NCBI GenBank assembly: GCA_015066815.1
Contig: SVNR01000011.1
Coordinates: 1-57,420, forward strand
Length of the DNA: 57,420 bases
Reading direction: 5' to 3'
From: Ruminococcus sp.
GTDB taxonomy: Bacteria > Bacillota > Clostridia > Oscillospirales > Ruminococcaceae
Every line of letters starts with the position of its first letter. The first letter of the stretch is position 1. The notes under the pieces are model-generated. The model had not been told where the DNA came from and ran no database searches. It worked only from the letters and a program-made list of their open reading frames with translations. The position numbers were made by a program, and so were the translations under genes. Of the stretch, positions 34,116-44,137 are shown piece after piece.

Positions 34116-35777
34116 ATGAAAAGATTTATTTTTTGCTTATTGGCTTTACTGATTTTTATCAGTGTTTCTCCTGCAAGCCTGTCATATGCCGAAGAAACTT
34201 CAGAATATATATATACTGTTCTTGAGGAAGATTTTGAATCAAAAAATTTTAACGGATGGTATCCCCTCGGCGGACAGTCAGTACTTACCTTAAACTCAGA
34301 CGGCGGCCACAGCGGAGATTATTCGCTTTATGCTTCAGACCGTTCAGCGAGCTGGAGCGGTCCTACGCTCAACACTTCAAACCTGCTTGTACCCGGTCAG
34401 GCATACCACTTCGAAGCCTACGTAAAAAGCAGCATAGATGAGAGTACTATTCTGTGGTCTATCGTAATTGAGGTACCGACCGAAGAAGGTGAGGTCTACG
34501 CAAACCTATCGACAACAAACGTTTCCGGATGGACAAAGCTCTCAGGAGATTTTGAGCTTCCGGAAGACGCGATATCGTCGAACATATACTTTGAAGCGTC
34601 TGACACTGACGTAAACTTCAGCATAGACGATATAGTCATTACAGGCAAAAGCAAACCCAGTGTGACGAGTATTTCACCCGAATCAGAAACCTTCGAATAC
34701 AACTTCAGCTTCGAAGAGGACTTAAACAACTGGAAACCACGTGGCACGCCCGTACTAGAACGTTCATCCACGTTCAGTCACGACGGTCAGTATTCTCTCT
34801 TCACTTCAAACAGGACAAAAACCTGGATGGCTCCCATGGTCAACATATCCTCTATGATAAAGCCGAACACCAGATACGAGTACTCGGCATATGTCATGTA
34901 CAACGGAAAGGAATATGAAGAAACCCATGTTTTTCTTCTTGAGATCCAGTACAACTACGACGGAAAAGAAGAATACATAGAAATAGCAAGCAAGGAGTTT
35001 CAGAAGGGTACATGGTCAAAAATCAGCGGAGAGCTTATTGTTCCGCCGGGCGCTATAGACATACATCTTTTTATACAGACAGCTAACGGTGACAAGGAAA
35101 ATCTCACTGCAGACGATCTTATGCCGTTTTATATCGATGACATAACAATACAGAACAGTACGGTAAAGCACCGTAAGGAAATGATACAGCTTGCCGTCAT
35201 AATTTCTCTGGCAGCTGTAATACTCGCCCTCGGAACACTTATCATAGTATTTGCCGCAAAAAGGCTCAACGAGACCAATAACGTCCTGCTTGAAGCTTCC
35301 ATCGATACAATGACAAACACATTCAACAGAAACAGCTACGAGGAGCAGATAAGTATCTTCGAAAAAAATCCGCAGCAATGCAGGAAGCTGTTCTTCACCG
35401 TATGCGATGTAAACTTCTTAAAGCACATCAACGATAACTACGGCCACGAAAAAGGCGACAACGCTATCATAAGATGCGCCTCATTACTGATACGTTCAGT
35501 AGGAAAAAAAGGACAGGTTTACCGTACCGGCGGCGATGAGTTCATGTGTATAACAAAGAGCGATCTTACTCAGAACATAAACCGTGCTCTTTCGGAAGAA
35601 GCTCTTGACTACAAGGGATATCCATTTGCAGCAGCCGTAGGCACAGCATGCTTTGATCCGAAAACAGACGGAGCAGCGCCTGACATAAAGGCTATCATAA
35701 CAAGAGCCGACAAGGAAATGTACAAGCACAAAGAAATTCTCAAAAAACAGATGAAGGATTTTTATAACATCGAATAA
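34116..35777 (+). CDS. Transmembrane polysaccharide receptor with diguanylate cyclase: CBM-CBM-TM-GGDEF (second copy)
   Basis: 553 residues from ATG at 34116 (AAAGGCGGAG 5 bases upstream). Same architecture as the protein at 32204: signal peptide (~1-26), two CBM22/CBM4-9-like modules (~32-180, ~195-350), membrane span (~357-380), GGDEF domain (~388-550). Active loop YRTGGDEF is intact at 472-476, and CDVNFLKHINDNYGHEKGD keeps the metal ligands; no RxxD site. The ectodomain is clearly diverged from its neighbour while the GGDEF part is much closer, suggesting different sugar ligands feeding one second messenger. NRTKTWMAP replaces the NRT.WNGP segment of the other two. It has its own promoter, structured leader and terminator. 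Confidence 0.88.
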   Translation: MKRFIFCLLALLIFISVSPASLSYAEETSEYIYTVLEEDFESKNFNGWYPLGGQSVLTLNSDGGHSGDYSLYASDRSASWSGPTLNTSNLLVPGQAYHFEAYVKSSIDESTILWSIVIEVPTEEGEVYANLSTTNVSGWTKLSGDFELPEDAISSNIYFEASDTDVNFSIDDIVITGKSKPSVTSISPESETFEYNFSFEEDLNNWKPRGTPVLERSSTFSHDGQYSLFTSNRTKTWMAPMVNISSMIKPNTRYEYSAYVMYNGKEYEETHVFLLEIQYNYDGKEEYIEIASKEFQKGTWSKISGELIVPPGAIDIHLFIQTANGDKENLTADDLMPFYIDDITIQNSTVKHRKEMIQLAVIISLAAVILALGTLIIVFAAKRLNETNNVLLEASIDTMTNTFNRNSYEEQISIFEKNPQQCRKLFFTVCDVNFLKHINDNYGHEKGDNAIIRCASLLIRSVGKKGQVYRTGGDEFMCITKSDLTQNINRALSEEALDYKGYPFAAAVGTACFDPKTDGAAPDIKAIITRADKEMYKHKEILKKQMKDFYNIE

Positions 35778-35822
35778 AAGCAAAAGGCAGGTTTCCGCTA
35801 ACGAAGCCTGTCTTTTGCTTTT
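35777..35822. terminator. Terminator between convergent genes
   Basis: AAAGCAAAAG.CAGG / CCTG.CTTTTGCTTT imperfect stem followed by TTTTCTT. Confidence 0.75.
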
Positions 35823-35868
35823 TCTTCTAAAAAAATATTTTTTATGATAACTATACTTTACCGGAGCC

Positions 35869-38172
35869 TCAGTCAATTCGTGTAACTATTCCGAGAGTTC
35901 CGTCCACTCTCACCCTGTCGCCTGTTCTGAACGCTCCTGAGGCACACTGACAGCTTACAACAGCAGGTATTCCAAGCTCACGTGCAACAATGACCGCATG
36001 GGAAAGAGGCGCACCTATATCAGTAACAACAGCAGCAGCCCTGGGAAACAGCTTTATCCAGCCGATGTTTGCCGCCTGTACCACAAGGATCTCTCCCTTT
36101 TCAAAAGTATCCGCTTCATCTATGGACGAAAGAACTCTCACCCTTCCCTCAGCCTGACCGCATGAACCTGCAACACCTCTGACAGTACCGCTTTTTTCAT
36201 CATTGTTTGTCTCACCGAAGCGATAATAACCGCTTGCACGGCCGCTTTGTTCCCACTCCTCCACAGTAAACCTTCCGCATATAATACTCGGAAAATCAGG
36301 CATCTCAAGCTGCCTTTGATAGTTTCTTCTGCGAAGAGCTATCTTTTCTTTTATGCTTCTGTCTCCCTTCAGCAGAGATGCTACTTCTTCGATATACAGC
36401 ATAAAAATATCATCATCAAGCCCTGTAAGCTCTCCGGCCTTAAGCAGGTATTCCCTTATTACACAAAAAAGCCTGAGTGCTTCGCTTCTCACTGCTTCAC
36501 GCTTATATACGGCTGTCGAATATTTTCTGAGCAGCTTATCAAGCCATGCAGCCTTAGAAGGGTATTCTTTTCTGAATTTTTCAACTGCTTCTTTGTAGCG
36601 CTTCTCCTGTGCATTTTTCAGTGCATATGCATCTATACCGGTTTTTATATAATCACTGACAGCGTTCTCGGGAAAGTCTGCGTCTTCATAGGGATATGGC
36701 AGACATAGCTCCATTTCATCGGCATGACGGTGACCATATCTCACAATATATTCCTCCCGGGACATCCTGCCGTTTGCAACATCATCAAGCGCAAGAAGAA
36801 CACCCGTGCTCTCTATGTTTCCGTTCTCTGAGCAGTCAGAAAGAAGCCTGTCAGCAAGCTCGCTTCCGCACAGCTTTTCAAGCTTTTCCCTTGTGGCAAA
36901 AAGAGACTTCAGCGAAAGCCCTGTTGCTATTGCTGACAAGGTTTTGTTCATATACGGAACGCATTTTCCGTCCCATATTTTTTCAAGCTCGTTTACCGAA
37001 GAAATATTTTTTATTTGGGAAATAATATCATTTCCCACTTCAGCAATACGGCTTCTGAAGTTCTTACCGAAGTCTGCAGATGATTTTTTCTTCATGACAG
37101 TATTTTTCAGAAGTTTAGTTATTTTTTTAAAAAAAGTCTTTTTGTCAAACGGATATACAGGAATATCTATCCCCTGCGGAATACCTCCTGCAAGCTCCGA
37201 GATCATATTAAACGCTTTTTCCTTTGAAACCCCGAATGACATTATCATAGAGCAAAGTCCGCTTATATTGAGATAAGGCTGACCGCAGACGTTTGAAACA
37301 AGAGGTATTCCCAGAGTATCTATGATCACACGCAGTGCACTATAGGTAACAGGTGAAACAGGCCTCTGAAAAATCTCTCCTACATTTGTTTTGGAAAGAA
37401 GAAGCTCACCGCACAGAGAATCATTGATATCAAACGCATCAGTGTTATTCTTATGAAGAGTCGTAACAGGCCTTGCCTGCAGTATGCAGACTTTTCCGTC
37501 AGCAATCGCCCACTCTATATCCTGCGGACACTTATAGATATCTGTTATCTTTTTTGCGTATGAAAAAAGCTTTTTGCCATAAGGCCTCAGTTCATCCTCA
37601 CCCTCAAACGAATATCTTACAGCGTTTATCCTGAAGGTGCTTCCGCTTTCTTCACCTGATACCAGTGCTTCTCCTACGCCCTTTACATAGTTTCCGGTCA
37701 TATATTCAGTTCCTGCTGTTACTGCATCAACAGTAAAAAGTACCCCTGCAAACTCAGGCCGAACAAAGCGCTGTATAACAACTGATATTTTTCCGTGCTC
37801 TGCATTGCGCTCGCCGGAATAAACAGCCGCCCTTTCGTTAAACACAGAGGATGCAACTGTTCTGACAGCTTCAAAAATCTTATCCACAGGAACGTCGAGT
37901 ACAGTTTCATATGCACCTGCAAACGAATTATCCGCACCGTCCTCTCCCAGAGCAGAGGAACGTACAGCGTATGTATACCTTGATGACAAACAGCTTATGA
38001 CCACAGCAAGCTCTTTTTCCGCCTGACTGCATAGCCTGCCGTCCTCAAAAGCCTCCGCTGCCACAGCATACCCTTCAGGAACCGGAAGTCCTGCTGTTAT
38101 CATCCGGTTTAACGACTCCGCCTTTCCGCCATAACTTAATTTATTAAGCGCTGACAATCTGCTGACAAACAT
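35869..38172 (-). CDS. PEP-utilising phosphotransferase resembling rifampicin phosphotransferase
   Basis: 767 residues; GGGGAGG lies 4 bases upstream. The N-terminal ATP-grasp domain (~1-245) shows YGGKAESL, the AVRSSALGED phosphate-binding segment and VVIQRFV/AGVLFTVD. A long helical middle (~250-685) follows. The C-terminal swivelling phosphohistidine domain (~690-767) contains PLSHAVIVARELGIPAV with His725. PEP synthase and pyruvate phosphate dikinase place this His domain centrally and end in a TIM barrel. Here it is last, as in rifampicin phosphotransferase (Rph), and there is no barrel. So it probably moves phosphate from ATP through His725 to a small-molecule acceptor. Rifamycin is one possibility but the substrate cannot be read. 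Single gene with a palindromic element in its leader. Confidence 0.8.
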   Translation of the reverse strand: MFVSRLSALNKLSYGGKAESLNRMITAGLPVPEGYAVAAEAFEDGRLCSQAEKELAVVISCLSSRYTYAVRSSALGEDGADNSFAGAYETVLDVPVDKIFEAVRTVASSVFNERAAVYSGERNAEHGKISVVIQRFVRPEFAGVLFTVDAVTAGTEYMTGNYVKGVGEALVSGEESGSTFRINAVRYSFEGEDELRPYGKKLFSYAKKITDIYKCPQDIEWAIADGKVCILQARPVTTLHKNNTDAFDINDSLCGELLLSKTNVGEIFQRPVSPVTYSALRVIIDTLGIPLVSNVCGQPYLNISGLCSMIMSFGVSKEKAFNMISELAGGIPQGIDIPVYPFDKKTFFKKITKLLKNTVMKKKSSADFGKNFRSRIAEVGNDIISQIKNISSVNELEKIWDGKCVPYMNKTLSAIATGLSLKSLFATREKLEKLCGSELADRLLSDCSENGNIESTGVLLALDDVANGRMSREEYIVRYGHRHADEMELCLPYPYEDADFPENAVSDYIKTGIDAYALKNAQEKRYKEAVEKFRKEYPSKAAWLDKLLRKYSTAVYKREAVRSEALRLFCVIREYLLKAGELTGLDDDIFMLYIEEVASLLKGDRSIKEKIALRRRNYQRQLEMPDFPSIICGRFTVEEWEQSGRASGYYRFGETNNDEKSGTVRGVAGSCGQAEGRVRVLSSIDEADTFEKGEILVVQAANIGWIKLFPRAAAVVTDIGAPLSHAVIVARELGIPAVVSCQCASGAFRTGDRVRVDGTLGIVTRID

Positions 38173-38237
38173 TTTTCCTCCCCTTACTGAATCATATTTT
38201 TTCGTTTAGCCGAACACAAAATAAATCTACATATACA

Positions 38238-38275
38238 TATAGTGAACGAAAAAAACATTTTTTTCGTTCACTATA
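38238..38275. repeat. Perfect palindromic element
   Basis: The arms TATAGTGAACGAAAAAAA and its complement lie around a short AC loop, in the leader of the PEP-utilising gene and just past the stop of the Rpn-type gene. It is nearly identical to hairpin 1 at 27221-27258. Confidence 0.8.
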
Positions 38276-38291
38276 ATTTTATTTTCAACCA

Positions 38292-38678
38292 TCAGTTTAT
38301 TATCATTTTGACCTGTTCTTCAGAAATTCCAAGTTCTTCGGCTATCTGCCACGTATTGTAGCCCTGCATAAAAAGTTTGAAAACATTCTTGGTCTTCTCT
38401 ATGCCTTCCTGCATTCCTTTCTGCATGCCTTCTTCCAAACCTTCCGCTCTGCCCTTTGCCCTTGAAACCTCAAGATCTGTTATTTTGTCAGAAAGGGCGA
38501 GTTCTCTTCGTCTTGCAAGTTCCTTCATCTTTTCATCTGCGCTCATTTCACGCAGGATGAGTACAGCTTCTTGTATTTCTTTTACGTTTGTCTGTTCAAG
38601 CATTTCAAGATCACCTTCCGTTTCTGCGTTTATCAGCTGCATCCAGAGCTGCATTTTGTTGCTTTTGTCTGATGACAT
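38292..38678 (-). CDS. Short Rpn-family (PD-(D/E)XK) C-terminal protein, nuclease domain absent
   Basis: 128 residues. The sequence is the characteristic tail of Rpn/PF12784-type proteins: an acidic helical segment, MSADEKMKELARRRE, a Gly/Glu repeat run (RAEGLEEGMQKGMQEGIEK) and a final small helix-turn-helix (GYNTWQIAEELGISEEQV). Full-length members are ~250-330 residues with an N-terminal restriction-endonuclease-like domain, which is absent here, and no matching codons lie upstream. CGGAGG sits 8 bases before the ATG, so it may still be expressed. Rpn small internal products are known to act as inhibitors of the nuclease; otherwise this is a remnant. Confidence 0.65.
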   Translation of the reverse strand: MSSDKSNKMQLWMQLINAETEGDLEMLEQTNVKEIQEAVLILREMSADEKMKELARRRELALSDKITDLEVSRAKGRAEGLEEGMQKGMQEGIEKTKNVFKLFMQGYNTWQIAEELGISEEQVKMIIN

Positions 38679-38823
38679 TCCGCAAACCTCCGTAGGTAAT
38701 GTTTCTTAAATATATTATACATCGTACTTACAGCAAATACAATAGCGGAAGATGAAAATCAGATCTGTTTTGACTTTTATTATATTGACTGCACACAGAC
38801 AGTGCGGACTTTTTTCTAAAAAA

Positions 38824-38855
38824 ATAACGGACATCTCTCACGAGATATCCGTTAT
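38824..38855 (-). terminator. Terminator of groES-groEL
   Basis: ATAACGGA.ATCTC / GAGAT.TCCGTTAT stem with TTTTTTT on the minus strand, 45 bases past the groEL stop. Confidence 0.8.
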
Positions 38856-38899
38856 AATTTCTAAGAGCGTTTTTTAAAAGCCCGTATATTTATGATTTA

Positions 38900-40531
<1,632 letters not shown>

Positions 40532-40557
40532 TTAATTAAACTCCTTTTTTGTATGTT

Positions 40558-40866
<309 letters not shown>

Positions 40867-40933
40867 TCAATAAAAAATCAAAGAACCATTAATCCTTGAT
40901 TTTTTAAAAATCTGATTTAGCATTATTTGTTGT

Positions 40934-40960
40934 TTAGCACTCATTATCTTTGAGTGCTAA
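40934..40960 (-). promoter_or_regulatory. CIRCE operator (HrcA binding site)
   Basis: A perfect inverted repeat TTAGCACTC - 9 bases - GAGTGCTAA, the classical CIRCE. It lies directly downstream of the groES promoter, as HrcA-repressed operons show. Confidence 0.97.
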
Positions 40961-40964
40961 TTAT

Positions 40965-40992
40965 ATTTTAACAAGTTGAAATAAAAAATCAA
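40965..40992 (-). promoter_or_regulatory. Promoter of groES-groL
   Basis: Minus strand: TTGATT (40992-40987), a 16-base spacer, TAAAAT (40970-40965), immediately upstream of CIRCE. Confidence 0.7.
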
Positions 40993-41138
40993 GAGTTTTT
41001 TAAAATCTCACATAAACTTTGGCTGATTGCACATAGTTACAACTTATTGTGAAAACAAAATCGCCTTATTTCACAAACACATTCAGCATTAGTTATATTC
41101 CTATTAATTTTCCTGAAATAATTTGTTCATAATATCAC

Positions 41139-41167
41139 TTGTACACAACCCTTTAATGTTGTATAAT
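41139..41167 (+). promoter_or_regulatory. Promoter of the response regulator-HtrA operon
   Basis: TTGTAC (41139-41144), a 17-base spacer, TATAAT (41162-41167). Confidence 0.65.
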
Positions 41168-41222
41168 AGATATATATGTACCTTTAGTATATATCATACT
41201 TTACGAAGGAGGAAGCAAGGAC

Positions 41223-41927
41223 GTGTTATTCGGAAAGGTTCTTATAATAGACGAAGACCGCAATACCTGCGGAATACTAAAGACAGCTCTTGAAAAAGAA
41301 GGAAACAATGTCATTCTCGCTCATGACGGAGATGAAGCGCTCATAAAATTCAGAGCCTTAAAGCCCGACATCATCCTTCTTGATGTTGCAATCCCGGACA
41401 AGGATGGCTGGCAGATATGCAGAGAGGTCAGAAAAAAATCAAACATACCTCTCATCATCATAACATCAAAGAACGAGATCTTTGACAAGGTTCTCGGACT
41501 TGAGCTCGGAGCAGACGACTATATTACAAAACCTTTTGACATAAAGGAAGTAATGGCTCGTATCAAGGCAATACACAGACGTACAAGCCAGTCCGGCAGC
41601 ACAGAGACAAAAGAAGTCTCATATGAAAACATGTCGATAAACATAACCAGATATGAGCTCAGAGTAAAAGGCTCTATTGTTGACGCACCGCCTAAGGAGC
41701 TTGAGCTGCTCTATTACCTTGCCTCCAACCCGAACAAGGTATTTACCCGAGACCAGCTTCTTGACGAGGTGTGGGGCTTTGAATATTACGGAGATTCAAG
41801 AACAGTCGATGTTCATATAAAAAGAATAAGAGAAAAAATCGAAAACGTTTCATCCAAGTGGGAACTGATAACTGTGTGGGGCAGAGGCTATAAGTTTGAA
41901 GTCAGCGACGAAGAGGAAGGGATCTGA
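41223..41927 (+). CDS. OmpR/PhoB-family response regulator
   Basis: 234 residues. The receiver domain (~1-120) has the acidic pair in IIDEDR, the phosphorylatable Asp in IILLDVAIPDKDGW, the Thr of IIITS and the Lys of ITKPFD. A winged-helix DNA-binding domain (~135-230) follows, with PPKELELLYYLA, RDQLLDEVWG and RTVDVHIKRIREK. GTG start with AAGGAGG about 10 bases upstream. The only gene behind it is an HtrA protease, 33 bases on. No histidine kinase is adjacent, so its partner is elsewhere. A role in an envelope stress response is suggested by this pairing. Confidence 0.94.
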   Translation: MLFGKVLIIDEDRNTCGILKTALEKEGNNVILAHDGDEALIKFRALKPDIILLDVAIPDKDGWQICREVRKKSNIPLIIITSKNEIFDKVLGLELGADDYITKPFDIKEVMARIKAIHRRTSQSGSTETKEVSYENMSINITRYELRVKGSIVDAPPKELELLYYLASNPNKVFTRDQLLDEVWGFEYYGDSRTVDVHIKRIREKIENVSSKWELITVWGRGYKFEVSDEEEGI

Positions 41928-41960
41928 AGTCCTGCGTCCTCAGCATAAGAAAGGATACGT

Positions 41961-43244
41961 ATGGAGCAAGAAAAAAACTTTACAGAAGACACCATGAGCA
42001 GTGATGCACACAAAACAGAATCTGTTTTTAAAAAAGAACTCAGGATATATGACTCTCCTGTTTTTGTATGCGATACTGATTTTAAAAACAGATTTCCGGA
42101 ACCTGAACCCCCGATCATAAAACCGGCTGCTTTTTTGTCGGTGTTCACAGTGATACTTGTTTTTCTGTTTGCTGTCTACTGCATTATAGCAAGAGCTTTT
42201 GACCTGAAGGAAGGGTTTTATTCACCTGAAACCAAAACAACAATCATACTCGGACTCAACCCGCGTCCGACAGAGGAAGCGCTTACCGACGAAACAGGAA
42301 AATACACTGCCGCAGGAATATGTGCCGTTGTCGGCCCGTCAGTAGTAGAGATACTTAATTTTTCAGACAACACCTACTCTGTTCCTATCGGAAGCGGTTC
42401 CGGCATAATAATGTCCGAGGACGGATATATAGTAACAAACGCACACGTTATAAACAAAGGAAAATACGTCAAGGTAATGCTCTCTGACGAAGCGGCTCAT
42501 ACCGCCGAAATAATAGGCTATGATTCAAAAACGGACATCGCAGTCATAAAGATATCTCCTCAGGGAAAAAAGCTTACTGTCGCAGAATTCGGAAACTCTG
42601 ATGATGTAGTTCAGGGCGAGCAGGTAATTGCTATAGGAAATCCCGGCGGACTTACAGGAAGCATATCGGGCGGATATGTTTCAGGTATAAACCGTATGAT
42701 AAGAGCCGATGAGACCGGCAGAGAAATGAACTGCATACAGACTGACGCAGCAATAAGTCCCGGAAACTCCGGAGGTGCTCTTGTCAATATGTACGGACAG
42801 ATCATCGGCATAACATCCTCCAAGTACGTCAGCTCAAGCTACGAGGGACTCGGTTTTGCAATCACAATAAACGACGCAAAGCCCATAATAGAAGAGCTTG
42901 TTGCAAACGGTCATATAAGCGGCCGCTTCAAGGTGGGCATAAGCTTCTACAGCATAACTGCGGAGCATTCAAAGGAAAGCGGTCTTCCGGAAGGGCTTCT
43001 TATAAGCTCGGTAGACGAAAGCTGCGATATAGCAAGCTCAGGACTCCGCAAGGACGACATAATCGTCGAAGTAGAAGGAACTCCTGTAACTGACTACCAC
43101 ACATTCACCGAAGCCATCATCTCAAAGGGAAAGGGCGCAGGTGACACAGTGACCGCCAGAGTAGTACGCATAGACGAAAACAAAAAGGAACAGACGTTCG
43201 AAATAAAATTTAAGCTTATGAACGATACTTCAGGAGATTACTGA
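41961..43244 (+). CDS. HtrA-like membrane-anchored serine protease (second copy)
   Basis: 427 residues. Cytoplasmic N-terminus (~1-55), one membrane span (~56-78), then an extracellular protease domain with His162 (TNAHV), Asp192 (TDIAVI) and Ser270 (GNSGGA), and one PDZ domain (~325-415; EGLLISSVDESCDIASSGL). It differs strongly from the HtrA at 25692-27065 outside the catalytic motifs. Its position behind a response regulator suggests it is an effector of that system. AAGAAAGGA precedes the ATG. Confidence 0.93.
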   Translation: MEQEKNFTEDTMSSDAHKTESVFKKELRIYDSPVFVCDTDFKNRFPEPEPPIIKPAAFLSVFTVILVFLFAVYCIIARAFDLKEGFYSPETKTTIILGLNPRPTEEALTDETGKYTAAGICAVVGPSVVEILNFSDNTYSVPIGSGSGIIMSEDGYIVTNAHVINKGKYVKVMLSDEAAHTAEIIGYDSKTDIAVIKISPQGKKLTVAEFGNSDDVVQGEQVIAIGNPGGLTGSISGGYVSGINRMIRADETGREMNCIQTDAAISPGNSGGALVNMYGQIIGITSSKYVSSSYEGLGFAITINDAKPIIEELVANGHISGRFKVGISFYSITAEHSKESGLPEGLLISSVDESCDIASSGLRKDDIIVEVEGTPVTDYHTFTEAIISKGKGAGDTVTARVVRIDENKKEQTFEIKFKLMNDTSGDY

Positions 43245-43247
43245 TAA

Positions 43248-43285
43248 AAAAATCCTTTTCTGCACTTTGACAGAAAAGGATTTTT
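43248..43285. terminator. Terminator between HtrA and rsmI
   Basis: A perfect 15-bp stem AAAAATCCTTTTCTG / CAGAAAAGGATTTTT followed by T-rich sequence. It serves the convergent genes on both sides. Confidence 0.88.
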
Positions 43286-43293
43286 TGTTTTTA

Positions 43294-44130
43294 TTATTCT
43301 TCCTTCTGAGCGTTTATAAGCTGGTAAAGCTCGCTTTTTTTGTAGCCTGTTTCAGAAGCTATTTTTTTGCAGGCTGATATTGTTTTTTCCCCGTCCCTGA
43401 CAAGCTCCTCTACCATATTTACCGCCTGCTCTATGGTATAACCGGGCTCCTCTGACGGCTTTGCACCCTCTATGACCAGAACATACTCGCCCTTAGGTGA
43501 CTTGCTTTCGTAGTACGCTATAGCCTCGGATATCGTACAGCGTATTACCTCCTCGTATACCTTCGTAAGCTCTCTGCAAAGCGATATACGGCGGTCTCCG
43601 AAGTAACGGAGCATATCCTTAAGCGTAGCCGTGAGCTTATGCGGCGCCTCATAAAAAATCATCGTGTTCGTGTTGTTCTTTACCTCCTCGAGATGCTCTG
43701 TGCGTTGTTTTTTCGTAACGGACAGGAAGCCCTCGAAGGAAAATCTTGAGGTGTTGAGCCCCGATATCGCAAGAGCGGATACAACAGCGCTCGGACCGGG
43801 AATAACCTTTACGGATATGTTGTTTTCATAGCAGAGCTTCACAAGCCCCTCGCCCGGATCAGATATACAGGGCATTCCTGCATCAGTTACAACAGCGGCG
43901 TTCTCGCCGGCGGCAAGCCTGTCTATTATCCCCTGTGCGCATAGCCTTGAGCTGTGATCGTGATAGCTTACAAGAGGTTTTTTTATATCATACTTGTTAA
44001 GGAGCTTGAGCGTCACACGGGTATCCTCGGCAGCTATAAAATCAACCTCCGAAAGTATATCAAGCGCCCTGAGCGTTATATCGGAAATATTTCCTATAGG
44101 TGTTCCGAGCACATAAAGCGTTCCTGACAT
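43294..44130 (-). CDS. rsmI: 16S rRNA (cytidine1402-2'-O)-methyltransferase RsmI
   Basis: 279 residues from ATG at 44130. An in-frame ATG at 44154 would overlap the upstream gene and lacks an SD, and family members start close to GTLYVLGTPIGN. Tetrapyrrole-methylase fold: GTPIGNISDITLRAL, AAEDTRVTLKLLNKY, VVTDAGMPCISDPG (SAM pocket), VIPGPSAVVSALAISGL. The C-terminal helical domain includes CRELTKVYEE and PKGEYVLVIEG. It methylates C1402 in the decoding centre. It is second in an operon with a TrmN6-type methyltransferase. Confidence 0.95.
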   Translation of the reverse strand: MSGTLYVLGTPIGNISDITLRALDILSEVDFIAAEDTRVTLKLLNKYDIKKPLVSYHDHSSRLCAQGIIDRLAAGENAAVVTDAGMPCISDPGEGLVKLCYENNISVKVIPGPSAVVSALAISGLNTSRFSFEGFLSVTKKQRTEHLEEVKNNTNTMIFYEAPHKLTATLKDMLRYFGDRRISLCRELTKVYEEVIRCTISEAIAYYESKSPKGEYVLVIEGAKPSEEPGYTIEQAVNMVEELVRDGEKTISACKKIASETGYKKSELYQLINAQKEE

Positions 44131-44137
44131 TTTTTTC

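Noticed and set aside
30290-35777. The CBM-membrane genes as glycoside hydrolases
   Set aside because: Each ectodomain is accounted for by two beta-sandwich modules; no catalytic acid pair or TIM barrel is visible.
35869-38172. Annotation as pyruvate phosphate dikinase or PEP synthase
   Set aside because: The phosphohistidine domain is at the C-terminus and the PEP/pyruvate-binding TIM barrel is missing.
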